A stretch of 64,000 nucleotides of DNA, taken from the NCBI GenBank assembly GCA_964057225.1, contig OZ059895.1:14375001-14439000 (forward strand). The letters are read 5' to 3'. Both the position numbers and the translations under genes were made by a program. Origin of the DNA: Auanema rhodensis. Taxonomy: Eukaryota; Nematoda; Chromadorea; Rhabditida; Rhabditidae. The notes beneath the pieces are model-generated. The model saw only the letters and a list, made by a program, of their open reading frames with translations. It searched no databases and was not told the origin of the DNA. Position 1 is the stretch's first letter; the number at the start of each line of letters is the position of its first letter. Of the stretch, positions 35,671 through 49,102 are shown in pieces.

Positions 35671-38600
35671 TCAAGACCAATCGTCATCATCATCTGCATT
35701 ATCTTCATCTGCAGTTCGTCTTCGTTTGGGCTCCAAAAAGTATTCGCTGATATCCGGCTTCGGGTGTTTGTCGAAAGCCATATGTGTCTTTTCAGCATCC
35801 CGGAATGTATCACTTGATAGATTTACCTTAAGACAATAAGAATAACCCTATATTCAAGTGATATAACATACTTGTCCTAAAACATCTAACTTTCTCTGAA
35901 TCATATCCCAGATAATATCATCAGCTGTGTGACGGGCTACCAAATACTGTACAAAAACTGAATCCTTTTGTCCTACACGATGTGCTCGATCTTCTGCCTG
36001 AACACTACTGTTAGAAAACATTTAGAAGTGAGAACATACTTGAAGAAGAGTTCCTGGATTCCAATGTAATTCAGCGAATACGACAACAGTCGCGGCCGTT
36101 AAAGTAATTCCAACACCTGCAGATGTTACTGATAGTACAGCTACCATCACATCAGGATCTTCCTAGAAATAGAAAAACATTTAAAAAGCGGTGAACATGT
36201 TTAGAAAGAACCTGGAATGATTTACATAGTTCTCCTCTTCTATGACTAGGCGTTGTTCCATCTATTCTAATACATTTCAAATTCTTTTTTTGAACCTAAA
36301 CGAATCGCCTTAATCTTCTAAGTATTAATGATTGCACATACTTCAACCATAATTGTATCTAAAACAATCTGATGATGAGCAAAAATCAAAACTTTTCGAG
36401 GAGGAGCATCACTATAGAAATAGTTGTCAATAATATGACTACACACAGCTGCCGCCTAAAATAAATGTATAAACTTATGCTGTATACGGCTTATTACTTT
36501 TACAATTCCTGTCATACTGAAATACTCAAGTAGTGAATCATGTCCATCATTTTGATTCTAAAAATCTATTTTTTAGGAAAAAGATAAACTCTTTGTCTTA
36601 CACTAGAATTGTTATTTCTTTCAAACGCCTGCTTAGCTTTAAGTAGACCGTCCATTCGATCATTAATCGAATCGCCAGATAGATATACAACCTTGAGCAT
36701 ATTTATGTTGTTGGAAAGTTCTTCGAAATTGTTTTACCTCTCTTCGTTTATCGGGGAGATCTTTAAGGACATCATTCTTCAATCTTCTAATCATAACTTT
36801 TTTCATCAAAATAGCTGCTAATTCCTCACTGTTAGTGCATCCTTTAGCCTTTAAATTGACTTTACTTTATAATGATGGATTATTCGATATATACTTCGAA
36901 ACAGAATCGTCCTTGTTTACCATCACAGTACCTGATCGCAAACTGCTGGAAATTTGGGAATAATCTCTGGTTAATTATGCGAATTTGAGAAAATAATTCA
37001 GCTGGACGAGAAAGAGCAGGAGTACCAGACAACATAATCACCCGATTTGCTATTCTCTGAAAGACGAATAAAACTATGCTCTTTCGTATTAGCTTACAGC
37101 GAGATCAGTAGCAACTTGAGTTCTTTTGGCTTTCGAATCTTTGAGTAAGTGACATTCATCCTAAATAAACTAATTAATATTAATTACAGTGATTCTATGT
37201 TACCAATATAATTACTTGATAAGCTAATTTAGCTAATTCTTTATGTTTCAAGACCATTTGATCATATGATATTATAACTACCTGAATTTTAAATTAATAT
37301 ACGAATTATATTAATATTTTACCGTATTAGATGTTCTCATGTCAGGCATAGGATCAGAGCCTTTTTCGATTACAGAGATCCTATTGATGATAGGTAAAAA
37401 TGTATTAAATTGCTGAAATAAAGAAAATCTGAATAAAACATACTATTTCTAAATTACGATTTTCCAAGCATATTTTACAGAAGAAGGACAAACGATGAGC
37501 AAAGGCCACTCTGATCTGAAAAGCATATCAAAAGAAATGGATAAAAAGAAAAGATAGGTAATACCTGTAATATCTTGCAACAGTTATAGCTTGCAACGAT
37601 TTTCCCAGCCCCATTTCATCAGCTATAATAACTCTGCCTCGTCTTTCCAATGCAAAGCTAAACAATTTGGAGATCAAGTATTAGTGCATGAATTACTTCT
37701 TAATTACATTACTCCATCTTTTTGATAAGGGAAGAGAACTTTGACTAATGTAGGATCCATCATTACAAATAAATTATTTGGAATAGCTTCTTTTCTATCA
37801 TCGGCTAATAAACTTAAAACTTCTATAGGAATATTTACAACTGATACATTAACTTCCTGAAATATAGTTGTATTATAGTTCAATTATGAAGGAGATATCT
37901 GCCTCACTGTTAAATTAGATAAAGAAGATTCCAACTTCTTCATTTCTGAATATTTTACACTCCAAATTTTTTCCTTTTCATCATAAAATCGATTATCCAT
38001 TGGTAAGCATTTAATTGTATTCACAATTGCAGAGTGAAACGGTTGCATTTGAATCTAAAATCTATTCATATCATGCTATATTTTCTTCAGACAGACCTTA
38101 AACCGATCAGAATTGAAAATTTTGAAAGTTACTACGATGTTAGGCTTGGGCAGATGGGCATTTGATCCAGAAAATATTGGAGCAATCTCAAATAGTATTT
38201 CTATGTTTTTTTTATCAGAAAAGAAACAACCTTTTTAACAGGTAATGGAGGATGTGCAACAGTATTAGATTGTTTTAGAGGCTGCTACAGATATTATTTC
38301 GTTTAATTTTTCAAAGAAACTAACTTTATAAAATAGCGTACTATCAGTAGGTTTATATGAATTTGAATTTGGGGGAATATTTACTATATTACTTTTTGCT
38401 ACGCTCAGAGGAGCAGAACTATTAACATTCTGAACAAAATTATTTTCCTTAAAACCTTGGATATAATCACCTGCTTAGCCTGCAATGACTTCGGTAAAGT
38501 GGCAGCAACAGGATCAAACGACGCCTGAATTCAGCATGGCGTTATAAAAGATTAAGATTTAACACGGAAGACTAACCGTTTGCACGTTCCCACCCGTTGT

Positions 38601-38705
38601 TGCTGCAGCAGCTTCACGTGCTTTACGGGCTGCAGCTCGTTTCAGAGCTTCAGCCTTACTACGAGCGATGCGAGCACGTTCTTCATCAGTTAACGGACGT
38701 TGCAT
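35671..38705 (-). CDS. SMARCAL1: SMARCAL1-like annealing helicase (SNF2 family)
   Basis: ATP-driven DNA-annealing helicase that reverses stalled replication forks and rewinds RPA-coated bubbles in the nucleus. Twenty-one exons, most of 54-160 nt with introns of about 45 nt, give about 707 residues. The N-terminus [20 protein letters not shown] matches the RPA-binding end of SMARCAL1. A HARP domain is in exon 6 (38054-37908: [20 protein letters not shown]). SNF2 motifs: LFPYQKDG (Q region), [11 protein letters not shown] (Walker A, exon 8), DECHLLKDS (Walker B, exon 12; DECH where DESH or DEAH is usual), [14 protein letters not shown] (exon 13), [12 protein letters not shown] (exon 17), IRIDGTT (exon 18), [16 protein letters not shown] (exon 19) and [12 protein letters not shown] (motif VI, exon 20). 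The tail is acidic. It is the last of three same-strand genes. Confidence 0.93.
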
Positions 38706-39126
38706 CAAAATCCTGAAGTTGTCGCATTGTCAGCTTTTTCAATTTTAGCAACTCATTATAGAAGAGAAGGCTTCATTTACATATTATCAGTTAACTATAG
38801 CTTTTATTATGGATAACTAAAGAAAATGGGCGTGGCTTAAAATTAAAAGAAATTTTGAATTAGGTTTGTGTCATATACCTTTCGCAATAGGGCGAGTAGA
38901 ACTAAAGGTTTTGGTTATGTATAAACAATGTTCATGAAAACAGTGATAAAGGGTGTTGCAAACAGGCATCAACAAGAATTCAACGTAAATACCGAAATTT
39001 TATTTCAAACAATCAATTATTATTTCAATCTCATATGACTTTGTTGCTAAGGCATAATGCTTATAACCGTAATAATACTCTTATGTGATTTCAATGAAAC
39101 TTATGCAAATGTATTATATTCAAAAA

Positions 39127-40649
39127 TTAAAAAACTATCTTCCATTTAGCTGGCTGCTCACACTCTTTCTCATCGTCTCCACACATACGATTGAATGTTG
39201 TTTCAGGTTTAAATCCTAGAATTTCTCTATCTTCTTGTATTCTATAAGAGAAGGTCGAGACATGGCTTCCGGTGAAATATCTAGCATGTGAACAGATAAT
39301 CTAAGAATAAAATATTACGAAAAAAGATTAAGAATTTCTTACCTGATCAACTATGGCAATCTCTCCATCAGTTAAATCTTCATTTGTAAAGGTAAAAACC
39401 TCACTCTTGACCAACTTTTTCAAATCTTTAAGCTCATGTGCTTCTGCATCAGTTGCCAGAAATACTTTGCTAACTTTATACTTTTGAGCCAAATCATTGA
39501 GCTAAAATGTGTCTTTTGAGAAATTGAATTATGAAGAATTTTACAATTTTTGCTGTTCCTTTAATCGAAGGCAAATTGTTACCGTGAGCTCTTAAAAAGT
39601 CTCTTCTCCGCCAGTGTGCACAAATGTAGGGACCACCTACAGCATTTCTATTTGAAGTTTCATCCCTCCAGGATGGAGGAAGAATTGTTTGATCGGATTC
39701 ATCGTTCGATCCCAATTGCAAATTTCTACAAGGACTAATTAGTAAAAACTCTGATAAAGTAATAACTACCTAAATTCTTGAGCTATATTGACAAGGTGGT
39801 TAGAATAGCGCATACTTCTACGAGCTCGCCAATATTGAACTCCACCATATTCTTCATGAAGAATCGTCTCTCCACGATCAATAAAAATGCTGGTTGAATT
39901 TGGATATATTTTCATAATTAGATCTCTTAAAGTTCCTGATTCCCCTTGAATAGAAACGCATTCAAAGTTATTGGCTTGAACATTTGAATACGAGAAAAAC
40001 CATCCATTCCTAGAAATTTCGAAAATTTTTCAACGGAAAATATGTCTTACCATTTCGCAGTATCTTTATTAAACCTATAATACTTCTGTCCATCCAAACA
40101 ATCTCTTTGGTCGAACTTCAATTCATAACTAGAGCCCCAACCTTCAATATAATGTTGAAGATAAACAACATTGTCAATAATTCCATCCGGATTTTCTTAA
40201 AGCATAAATCATATTGAAACTTTAAAAGATAAATGAAACCTTCCAAAAATTGTTCAAACTCTATAACAGGTACAAAATCATTTAAACTATCTAAATCAAA
40301 GAAAAATTTCCACGGAACTTTAGTTTTTTGTCTGTTCCAATGAAATAATCCTCCCCATGGAGGTAAAACAAGCACATAATTCTCTCCTAAACAATATAAT
40401 TAATTTATAAGAATGTAAAAGTATCAAATCACCTAATTCTCGAAGTAAACGGACACTATTAGCAATTCTCATATAAACATCCCGTCTTAGATTAAAACCT
40501 TCTCCACGATTAGCATCATATATCAAATATTTCCTTTCTTTAGCTATGCTGTATTTGCTTTTATCTACTTTTGAAACTGTATCATCCGCATATATGTGTA
40601 AAACCAGAAATATCGTTATCCATAACAATACCCTCATACCTATATGCAT
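39127..40649 (-). CDS. POFUT2: GDP-fucose protein O-fucosyltransferase 2 (POFUT2)
   Basis: ER glycosyltransferase that adds O-fucose to Ser/Thr of thrombospondin type 1 repeats; the C. elegans orthologue is pad-2. Seven exons (about 40649-40433, 40386-40240, 40195-40051, 40009-39770, 39725-39545, 39501-39343, 39300-39127) give 420 residues, the family length. A hydrophobic N-terminal signal ([17 protein letters not shown]) is followed by the donor-binding region [19 protein letters not shown], then [27 protein letters not shown] (family HLRRRDY motif, with Trp replacing Leu) and [12 protein letters not shown]. The tail contains [13 protein letters not shown]. Another in-frame Met at 40637 is possible as start. 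It sits 281 bp from the CNK stop and 421 bp from the SMARCAL1-like start, all on one strand. Confidence 0.93.
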
Positions 40650-40930
40650 ATATACATTTCAAATATATAAAGAAGCATAAGTATATAAAACGATTTTCAT
40701 TACTCATTCTCACAATTAAAACAATTTTATTAAAAAAATTTAATTAAAAAAAAAGAAAAGTGACTAGATAAAACGAATATCACAAAAAATGGATATTTAA
40801 GAAGAACGTATAAAGCATCACAGTCAAAAGCACTATTTCTACTACTGGTTACACCAGACTAACAGTGAAAGTGGGCATTTTGCCTTTTGATAGATCAGTA
40901 GTAAAGCTTGCGTGAAAACAACGAAAATTA

Positions 40931-43900
40931 TTACTTTTTGGGCTTTATTGTAATCGGAGAAGCAGGTTTGCTCTTACTAGTTAGACCAGCCAAAAATGCT
41001 CCTGCAGAACGAGGTAATGTGTTCAAACCAGAATTATGCTGTCCTTCTTGCTAAAATAAAAAAAATTAGTCCGCTTCCACGTAGCAATGATATTTACAAT
41101 GCTTTGAGACATTAAAGATGGAATCCCCGTCATTGTGTTATAATGAAATGTCTGGGTTTCATCACCGCTCTCATGATCCTTGTAGTATGTCATAGCTTAA
41201 AGTTTAATTCATAATTATTTACAGAGAACTATGCATACATTTTGACATTCCACGAGGCGCAATTCCATAAACTTCTATTGCGTATGAAATTTTCTTGATC
41301 CAACTTAAAAAAAAAAGATAAAGGATACACATAATAAGATCTTATTAATACCTTTTCATATCATGAGGATTGTAACTAGAGAAATAGTAATCCAAATTAC
41401 ATTTAGAGACACGGAATACACTGAAAAATATTTTATACTTGTTAAAGTTTATCAAAGAAAGAATGCAACCAATTTGAACATCTATCATGACAAAAGCAAC
41501 AAAACGTATTAACTGGCTTCAAATTAATACGTTACGTTGTAGTTTTGGAATGAATATTTAGAGATAAATTATACATAAACTTACTTCTTCTTTGAAGTTT
41601 TAATATCAACAACATCAGAAACTATACATTTAGATATGTTAAGAGTAAAATCGGATTTTTTCGCCTTCAAAGAGTCATATTAGAAGAGTGATGTTTCGGA
41701 AAACTTACATGTTGATTGGGATACGTGCTTAAATTGGGACCTCTCAAGCACATCCAGCACTTAGGCCATTTGTTTGTACTTTCAGATAATTCTCTCCCAC
41801 TTTTTCTAAATATATGAGGTTATTAGCAAAACGGAATGAACCATTACCTTCTTCTGATCCATCCTTCAAATATTTTATCCCCACTGGCAAAATAAGGCGT
41901 CGTTGGAGTAGGAGGAATATCCTCACCACTCCCAGCAGAATTTTCTAGTAAAGGACTGGCAAGAAGTTTATAAGGGGCAGGACTGCATGCACTATTAATT
42001 GAAGACGCTGAAGGACTCGGTTGAACATTGAATACAGGGAAAATATCATCACTGGCGAAGGGCAAATTTCTGAAGTTAAAAACATTATGTCTGCCGTAGA
42101 GAAATTATACTCACGTTGGGGACATTAAACGCAAACTAGCTAATACAGTTTCCCCGACAGGGAAACGACTGAAGCGTTTCCCAACACTCTCATTAGGTGG
42201 AGCTGACCAATCTGCATCAGTAACTTGTGGCTCGACTATGTTCAGATTTGCTAATTCGGACGATTCAACAATGGTAATTGAAGCAAATTCGGCTGGGCCT
42301 AAGAAAATTGAAATAGGAAAACAATTGCTGAATCAAACTAACAAATGACATTATCTGTCACTACGTCTTCCTCTATTTCGTGCACTAATTTGTTATCAAT
42401 AAAAGAGCGAACATAGCCGTCAGGTTGATGGCGCATTGTTCTTGCCCGCCTGACAACATGAGACTCTTTCGGATCAGGCCGTCTAAAAGTATGATAAATG
42501 TTTCAATTTTCAAAATTTTAAAAACCCAAGTAATTCCATAAGATTCCAGTCTAATCGACGATGTTCATCTTCGTCATTACACTTCTTCTCCCGACCACAA
42601 CTAATTGAGGCACGTCGTTTTCTCACAACTTTTTGACTTAAATATGAACCATTTTAGCTGATGTACATAAGGAAAAACGCTTACTTATTCTCAATTTTAT
42701 TAATTTCGTCTCGATGGTACTTTTCGATTTTCTGTAAAGTTGTAACAAAAGTAGAAGACCGACGACGATTAAGCGGGTAATTTAATCCCTAAATTATCAT
42801 TTTCGTATTAGCATATTTTAAATATTCCGAACCTTAATGACTCCTTTTTCATGCTCTCCGGTATAAGCAGCTTGACTCCCGGGAGCTAATTTGCCTAACG
42901 GTTTGGTTGTTATTTTTGGAGCATTACGAAGAGAGACAGGAACAGTATCACGCGGTCTTTTATTAACAACAAGTCTTAATTCCAAATCAACTGTTGATCC
43001 TAATCGTTCAGCTACTCTCACTAGATCCCAACCGATAACCTTGAAAAATGAATCAGTTGAGATGGAGAGCGATTTTAAGAAAACATACCATTCTTCCATT
43101 AATTTGTAAAATTTCATCTCCAGCATCAATCTTCCCACATACATCAGCGGGCGATCTCACCTTTATCTCACTAATTACGTGAACGCCTCGATATGAAGAT
43201 TGTAAATTGATACCCTAAGATTAAAAGATAACAATCGTCCGTACATGGCATAAAGTTACCCAGTTTACTTCGCTCTTGGACCGTTTTAACAGAGCGTGTT
43301 CAGTATGTGCTGTGTATAATATTGCTGGATCGTCATTTTCTCTGATTATTGCTAAACATAACTCTCCAAGATCGTCAGATGCCTATAATATTTAAACAAA
43401 TTTTCTTGATTATATCTGTTTTCTTACTTGAATAATATCATCCGACATATTGAATAGGGATCGAGGTGGAACATTTGCATTACGAACCAAGCATAATATC
43501 AAATCCGTTATCTTATTTCTCCATTCATTATATAATTCATTCTCATCAAAAGGACTTCTTCAAAATTTCTTTGTATAATTAAAATGATTAAAAAGTAACA
43601 AGAACCTGTCAAGCCAAAAAATTAATCTTTTTATGTCTTCAACTAGGTTTGAAATGTCAATTGTAATATTGTTTAAAATAGAAACGATTTCTGATCTTCG
43701 ACTTGCCTATAAAGATTACCTTGTTGTTTATTTATATCAATGTGTCGTACCTTCTCTCTTCGAGCAATTGCTTGTATCATCGTTTGCCGCACTGAGTTAC
43801 AGCTTACTGCTACTCTCATTGCCAATATTTGCAGATTTTCGCGAGGAGCTTCATTGCACTAAAGTTAACTCAATTAGGGTCATATATTTTTGATTTAAAA

Positions 43901-44251
43901 ACTGACAAAGTAAGTCAGAAGTTCAATAGCTTGGATAATAAGTTTTCTGGTTCCCAGGCCACTAATTCCAATATTGCATAATGCCTGGTTATCTATCAAA
44001 AGTAAATGTTTACCACTTTTTATATTATTTTTAATCATGGCTGTAAATGGATTCATACAATCTCCAAGACCTAAACAATGAAATTGCAAAAATCAGATAG
44101 TCAACTCGTTACCTTCTAGCCATTTCGAAATATGTTTCCCTGACCATGCTTCTACTTGTTGTCGAAGCCAAAACGGGTCTTCAGTGGCGTCTATCGAACG
44201 AGTTTGAGACATTGCCTCTTTGTTCTTAATAAGAAATTGATGATGCCTCAT
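40931..44251 (-). CDS. cnk-1: connector enhancer of KSR (CNK) scaffold
   Basis: Multidomain scaffold of Ras-Raf-MAPK signalling at the plasma membrane. About 19 short exons on the - strand. Domains in order: N-terminal SAM ([20 protein letters not shown], then [20 protein letters not shown]), CRIC (exons at about 43.9-43.4 kb, with [14 protein letters not shown]), PDZ ([17 protein letters not shown], then [18 protein letters not shown]), a basic/Ser-rich linker, and a PH domain ([39 protein letters not shown]). It ends [17 protein letters not shown]...KK. The domain order SAM-CRIC-PDZ-PH is diagnostic. The first ATG ([14 protein letters not shown]) is taken as start; Met14 is an alternative. 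It is divergent from the INPP4-like gene and first of three packed - strand genes. Confidence 0.92.
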
Positions 44252-45433
44252 TTTGTCGTCATATATTGTTCGTTATCCTCATCTGTAATTTGATTTTTAA
44301 TCCAAATATAAACAATAATTAATATTCAATAATAATGCGCGACTTTTAAATAACTAACGAATAACGAAGAAAACTTAATTTGAATAATACTTTAAAGCAG
44401 CCTTCTTTTGAAATAGAGTGACATCACCAAAAAGTAAATATCTTTAAACCTTCAAATCATTAAAGAAACATTTATTTGCGAACATAGACGTACCCAACGT
44501 CAATAAAAAACAAAATGACGCGAGTAACATTAGTTAAGATGTATTTTAAACATAGGGAGCTGTAAATCTGATTTTAAAAAAATATTCATAACATATTATG
44601 TATATTAAAATAGCATGCATTTGATTCAAAATTTGATGACACTCTAACTTTATGTAAAAACGCTTTTATAATCTCATATGCCAGATAGTCAGCTGATAAG
44701 ATTAACAGCCATTCAGAGTTTTCCGAGTCTGTGTGATATGAGCAAAGTGTGCAACGCCATTCAAATAAGCAGAAGCCTTCCTCAACCTGTTCAATATTAC
44801 GACGCAGTTTTGCGTATTAAAAAATATTTTTTATAAATAAATTGATGCCTAGACTGTTAGAACAATAAAACATCGCAGAATCCAAACTGATTATTCTGAT
44901 AATTTCAATAATACAGTGCATATTGTTCTTATGACAAACTTACATTTTTCTATTAAGCTGTTGAAATGTTTTCTCATATATTTCTTTCAAAAAATTGAGA
45001 TGAATATGATCTCTACTTTCATTATTGCTGAGATAATAATCAATTTTTGAGTATTTAAGAAGCCTCTTAGAAAACGTATTAGACGCTTTGTTGACTTCTA
45101 TACATATTTATGAGCGTAGGCTGTTATCCTTCGAAGCGCAATCCAAAAATGTTTGGAGCCCTTCATCAACCCCTCGTCTCTTGTAATTATAATTATTTAG
45201 TTTTATATATCAAATGTATTTCTCTCTCGTATAGTTTAACATGGCGCTTCATAAAAAGCATATACGAGAACATACGTATGTTGTTTTTATATCGAAAGTT
45301 CTTCAATGTATGGTTGTCTCCATATGCGTTGAATCATAAAATAAATATATGAAGTTTTATTAGTCCAGCTACTTTGTATTCTCAACAAGATGTATAAATA
45401 AGATTCTCTCCAAATAAACCTAATATTTTAGGG
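44252..45433. other. intergenic interval between divergent CNK and INPP4-like genes
   Basis: About 1.2 kb, AT-rich. No supported exon or RNA gene seen. It should contain the promoters of both divergent transcription units. Confidence 0.6.
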
Positions 45434-48400
45434 ATGGATGAGGATAATGCTCATGACATTTATAAATATATGTGCAAAACTAGTTCAGAAGATCAAGATG
45501 AGGTATCTGTAACATATAAAAATAAAAGTTTTACTTCCAAGGTGATATTATCCCATCTTTTATTTATACTTATTCAAAATTCAGTTGTCTATACACGGTA
45601 ATATTCTTTGTTGTAATGCTACACAAGAAGCACAGGAACCACTTATATTCGTTCTGGAAGGATTCACAATTCGAAAAAACCAGGTTTATCCATTTTATGC
45701 TGGGACTTGAAAAAACATTGACAAAATCTCAGAATGATAGCAAAGAACTCCTCTTGGGATTTGCTGATTCATCGGAGAATGCAGCTTTAAAATTCAGCTC
45801 TGACGAGATTCTTGAGAAATGGATAGTCCGAGTAATTCAATGAAAAGCTGATTATCATAAATTTAATCTTTTCTCAGATTGCAACGTGTTCGCATCAAAT
45901 GCTACGGGCAGGTCTGGACGAACTAGCTTACAAGTTTTATACAATGTCCACACAAGATGATCCAAGCCCAGATTCTCCTCCTTCATCTTTTCATAGTTTT
46001 TACCTTACTAACCCTTACCGCTGTACACACAATTTTGCTATATCTCAGGTGATCCTCTCTCTTCTTTAAAAAAAGAAAACGTTCTTGTTTTAGCAAAATA
46101 ATCTCCCTGCACGACGAATAGTTGTTGAAGAGACTTTATGGGAGTCTAAATTATCTACATTACTGCCTACTGAGATGATTAAGTCTTATAGAAAATGGAT
46201 AGCTGAGTTGGTTTTTCATACAGACATGCGGTTAGGTAGTCTCACTTTTCAGGTTCTCTTATCTATTAGAATCCCGTCAACGTTCTTGGCCGAGCTTCGC
46301 TATACCTGCGCTACATGAGGTCTTACGTGAAGTTCGTGAAAATGCGGAAACATTTGAACAGTGTTACGAGTTTATGAACGTTTATTCTGTGAGTTTTTAT
46401 TGTTCATACTTCATGTAGTTCTTTCTATTTTCAAGGGACCTTCATTCCGTAAATCAACTGAAAAGCATAGAGTTGCATTTGCTAACGTTCCTACTAATCT
46501 TCATCTTCAGGTATATTTTTTGAGTAATTCTTACGTAAACATATATTTTTAGTCTTTTGGTTTATCTAAAATGTCTACCAAAGAGGTGCTTACCTGCGGA
46601 ACCGCTTCAGCTATTCCTTTACGTTTTCAAGTATGTCTTAAGAGTCCATACATTAGATTGAATTTCTTTTTTAGAATGGTGGATTGAGTAGAATGTGTAC
46701 AGCTTTAGAAGTTGATCCTAGTTATCATGATTTTGCTTTCTGGAGTAAAAGGCAATCAATACTATCTTTGAAAAAAAATATTGGAGAACTCAGTCATCGG
46801 TTTGTAATGGCTCATCATAGTTTTCCATAACTTGTATTTAGGTTGGAAAGTGAATGGAAAATTGCCGATTTTGGAAAACCCGACAAAGTATGTTTAGAAA
46901 TGAGTGCAGGAATAAAACAAGTATGAATTACACAATTTATATATATTGATGCTTTGATATTCTAAGGTATATGAAGGCTTGAAAGATGCTGTAATATGGA
47001 CAAGTAGTGTCGAACAATGTGCTGATATTCTGTTAGAGGAAGAACGTCGTAGAGCTGATTTGGGGATTAAGGTTTAATGCCAGATTACATATCTATTTCA
47101 ATGTTCTATTTTAAGGTTGAAAATCGTGTACCTGATAGCTTACGTAATCAAATTGACACAATTGATGCCATGATTATCAGTCTTAATACTAAAATAGCAG
47201 TTATTGATACCTTAGATGATGCTCAGGTTGCTTGTTCCATGTAAAAATCTTTGTAGTATTCATTTGTTTCTAGTCCGAGAGACGAAGCTATGAGAAAAGC
47301 GCAAGAGAAGCTCTATCTAACTGCTTGGATTTATTAATTGTATTTGCTGATTCTCTTCTGGAATCACAGTTCTTCGGCTTAGGTATTCATGAAAATACAG
47401 GGCAACAACTAGTATTATCATTATTTTTTCAGTTCTTGCTTTGAGTAAACCATCATTGGCTCATAACTACTTCCATATACAGCTACGTTCCGACTTTGTA
47501 TTGTCTCAGGTATGTTGTGTGGAAAGAAACATTTCTTATTATTTAAATTAAGGCTGCAACCATTGGAGCTACAGCAATTCTTAGCAGAATTCATTGTGGC
47601 TGGCCAGTTCATGGAGGTATTTTTCACTCTTTCTTTTAAAGTTATCTTGTCTCATACTTTGAAATCAATGTTTTTACTTCTTTTTCACAACACTGCCTTG
47701 TATTGATTCCGAAACATATTTTCATCATAGGAGTTGCTCCTGATCTGTTGCTGACTGTATTTTCATTCTTATCAGCATATGGTGATGAACGAGGAATGGC
47801 AGAAGATGCATGGGAAGCTTGGAAGTGAACATAAGCTTTAATAATTTTTCTCAAGCTGTTATTACAGAATGTTGGGTGCTCGAGTTGAATTTATTCCAGT
47901 GAGAGCTCCTTCCACTGTTTGTAGAAACTGTATTCCAATGATTAATGGCTCCAGAAATAAAATTAAGGTAAATTTTTCGATATTTAAGTTTCATATTCAT
48001 ATTTTTTAGATATCAATTCCTCTTCCTCATGAAACATTCGACAATCTTCCACAAGAGCTCAAGAACAAACCAAGTATCAAAGTTCATCCATGCTTCTTCA
48101 ATATTGGGGTTGTTTGAAAATATTTGAATCTGGCTTATTTCTTAATGTTTTAGGTAAATCACGAAGCCACTTTAGGACAATCTTTTGGTGGAATATCATT
48201 TGAGACTGCTATTAACCAAGATGGTGCTGATCGCCTAAATCACTATGCCAATCGAGTAGAATGCTCTACCACTGCACGAGAAAATGTCGCCCAGCTTGTT
48301 AATGCTGTGAGTATCTTGAAATCTGAATGTTTTATAATAATTTGTTTCTTTGCTTAGGTTACGTTAGAACCATCTCGTAAGAATTTACAAATTTTTGAAT

Positions 48401-48795
48401 ATGGCGTAGCTGCATGTGACGAGCTAAATGGAGTTTCTGTGTTTTGTTGCAAAAGTGGAAAAGATAGAACAGGAATGGCGGTAACTCTCGAACAAGGATG
48501 GACCCTTCAACAAACATGCGGACTCAATTCTTCTCAAGTATTCAATATCATATTTTATGCACTTTTATTTGCTATTTTCAGGTGAATGAAGTTGTAGCTT
48601 CACTTCGCAAAGATGGAGTTCGAAGAGAAAATTGCCGAAAAAATGTTGGCAAAAATATTTATTCTTTTAGTCCTTTCCAAATGCACTTTTTACCAAAGGT
48701 ACGATTCCAGTTTGTTTTGATTTCTATTTATTTGTTTTTGTTTTCAGTCTTTCCGTCCACCAACGGGTACATACGCTCAGGGAGTTGCTAGCTAA
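45434..48795 (+). CDS. inositol polyphosphate 4-phosphatase (INPP4 family)
   Basis: Lipid phosphatase family that removes the 4-phosphate from PI(3,4)P2, acting in endosomal and PI3K signalling. The CX5R active site is intact: [16 protein letters not shown] at about 48448-48495, where vertebrate INPP4 has CKSAKDRT. The start [13 protein letters not shown] directly follows an acceptor (ATTTTAG|GG). Exons verified in frame: 45434-45502, 45585-45683, 45733-45831, 45878-46048; more short exons follow to the stop after [14 protein letters not shown]. The N-terminal part ([20 protein letters not shown]) fits the PH/C2-like entry of the family. The conserved C-terminal block includes [16 protein letters not shown]. 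First of four packed + strand genes; the next start is 307 bp away. AATAAA near 48974 may be its poly(A) signal. Confidence 0.88.
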
Positions 48796-49032
48796 ATTTT
48801 AAATCAAATAACTATGACGAATGTTGACTGAATCAGTTTTTACTACGTAACTTGACCGTTTGTGATTGAGCATATGTGATTAGCTTATTATAACATTTAA
48901 TGTGAATTAATAAGCACCTTTTTGGGTGATATTCTGAATATAAGTTTTATTTGTACAAAATGAAAATTACGGGATTAAATAAATATTTAAATTTGTACTA
49001 GATTTTTATCTCTTTTTTCACTGGAGTTGCTT

Positions 49033-49046
49033 GTTGCCATAGCAAC
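49033..49046. promoter_or_regulatory. X-box (RFX/DAF-19 site) upstream of BBS5
   Basis: GTTGCCATAGCAAC is a perfectly matching 14-bp X-box (half-sites GTTGCC and AGCAAC around AT). It lies 57 bp before the BBS5 start codon. In nematodes DAF-19/RFX binds X-boxes about 50-150 bp upstream of cilia genes, including BBS genes, so the site supports expression in ciliated neurons. Confidence 0.9.
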
Positions 49047-49102
49047 ATGTCTGACTCTAACCTACACGAATATGTGTCGCTTTCCCAATTTATATTCCTA
49101 AA

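Noticed and set aside
38577-38705. Suspected frameshift in exon 1 of the SMARCAL1-like gene
   Set aside because: On re-reading the A-run has three bases and the exon is open in one frame through to the donor.
40386-40433. Suspected frame mismatch between POFUT2 exons 1 and 2
   Set aside because: The acceptor is followed by GAGAGAAT, which restores the frame; no defect.
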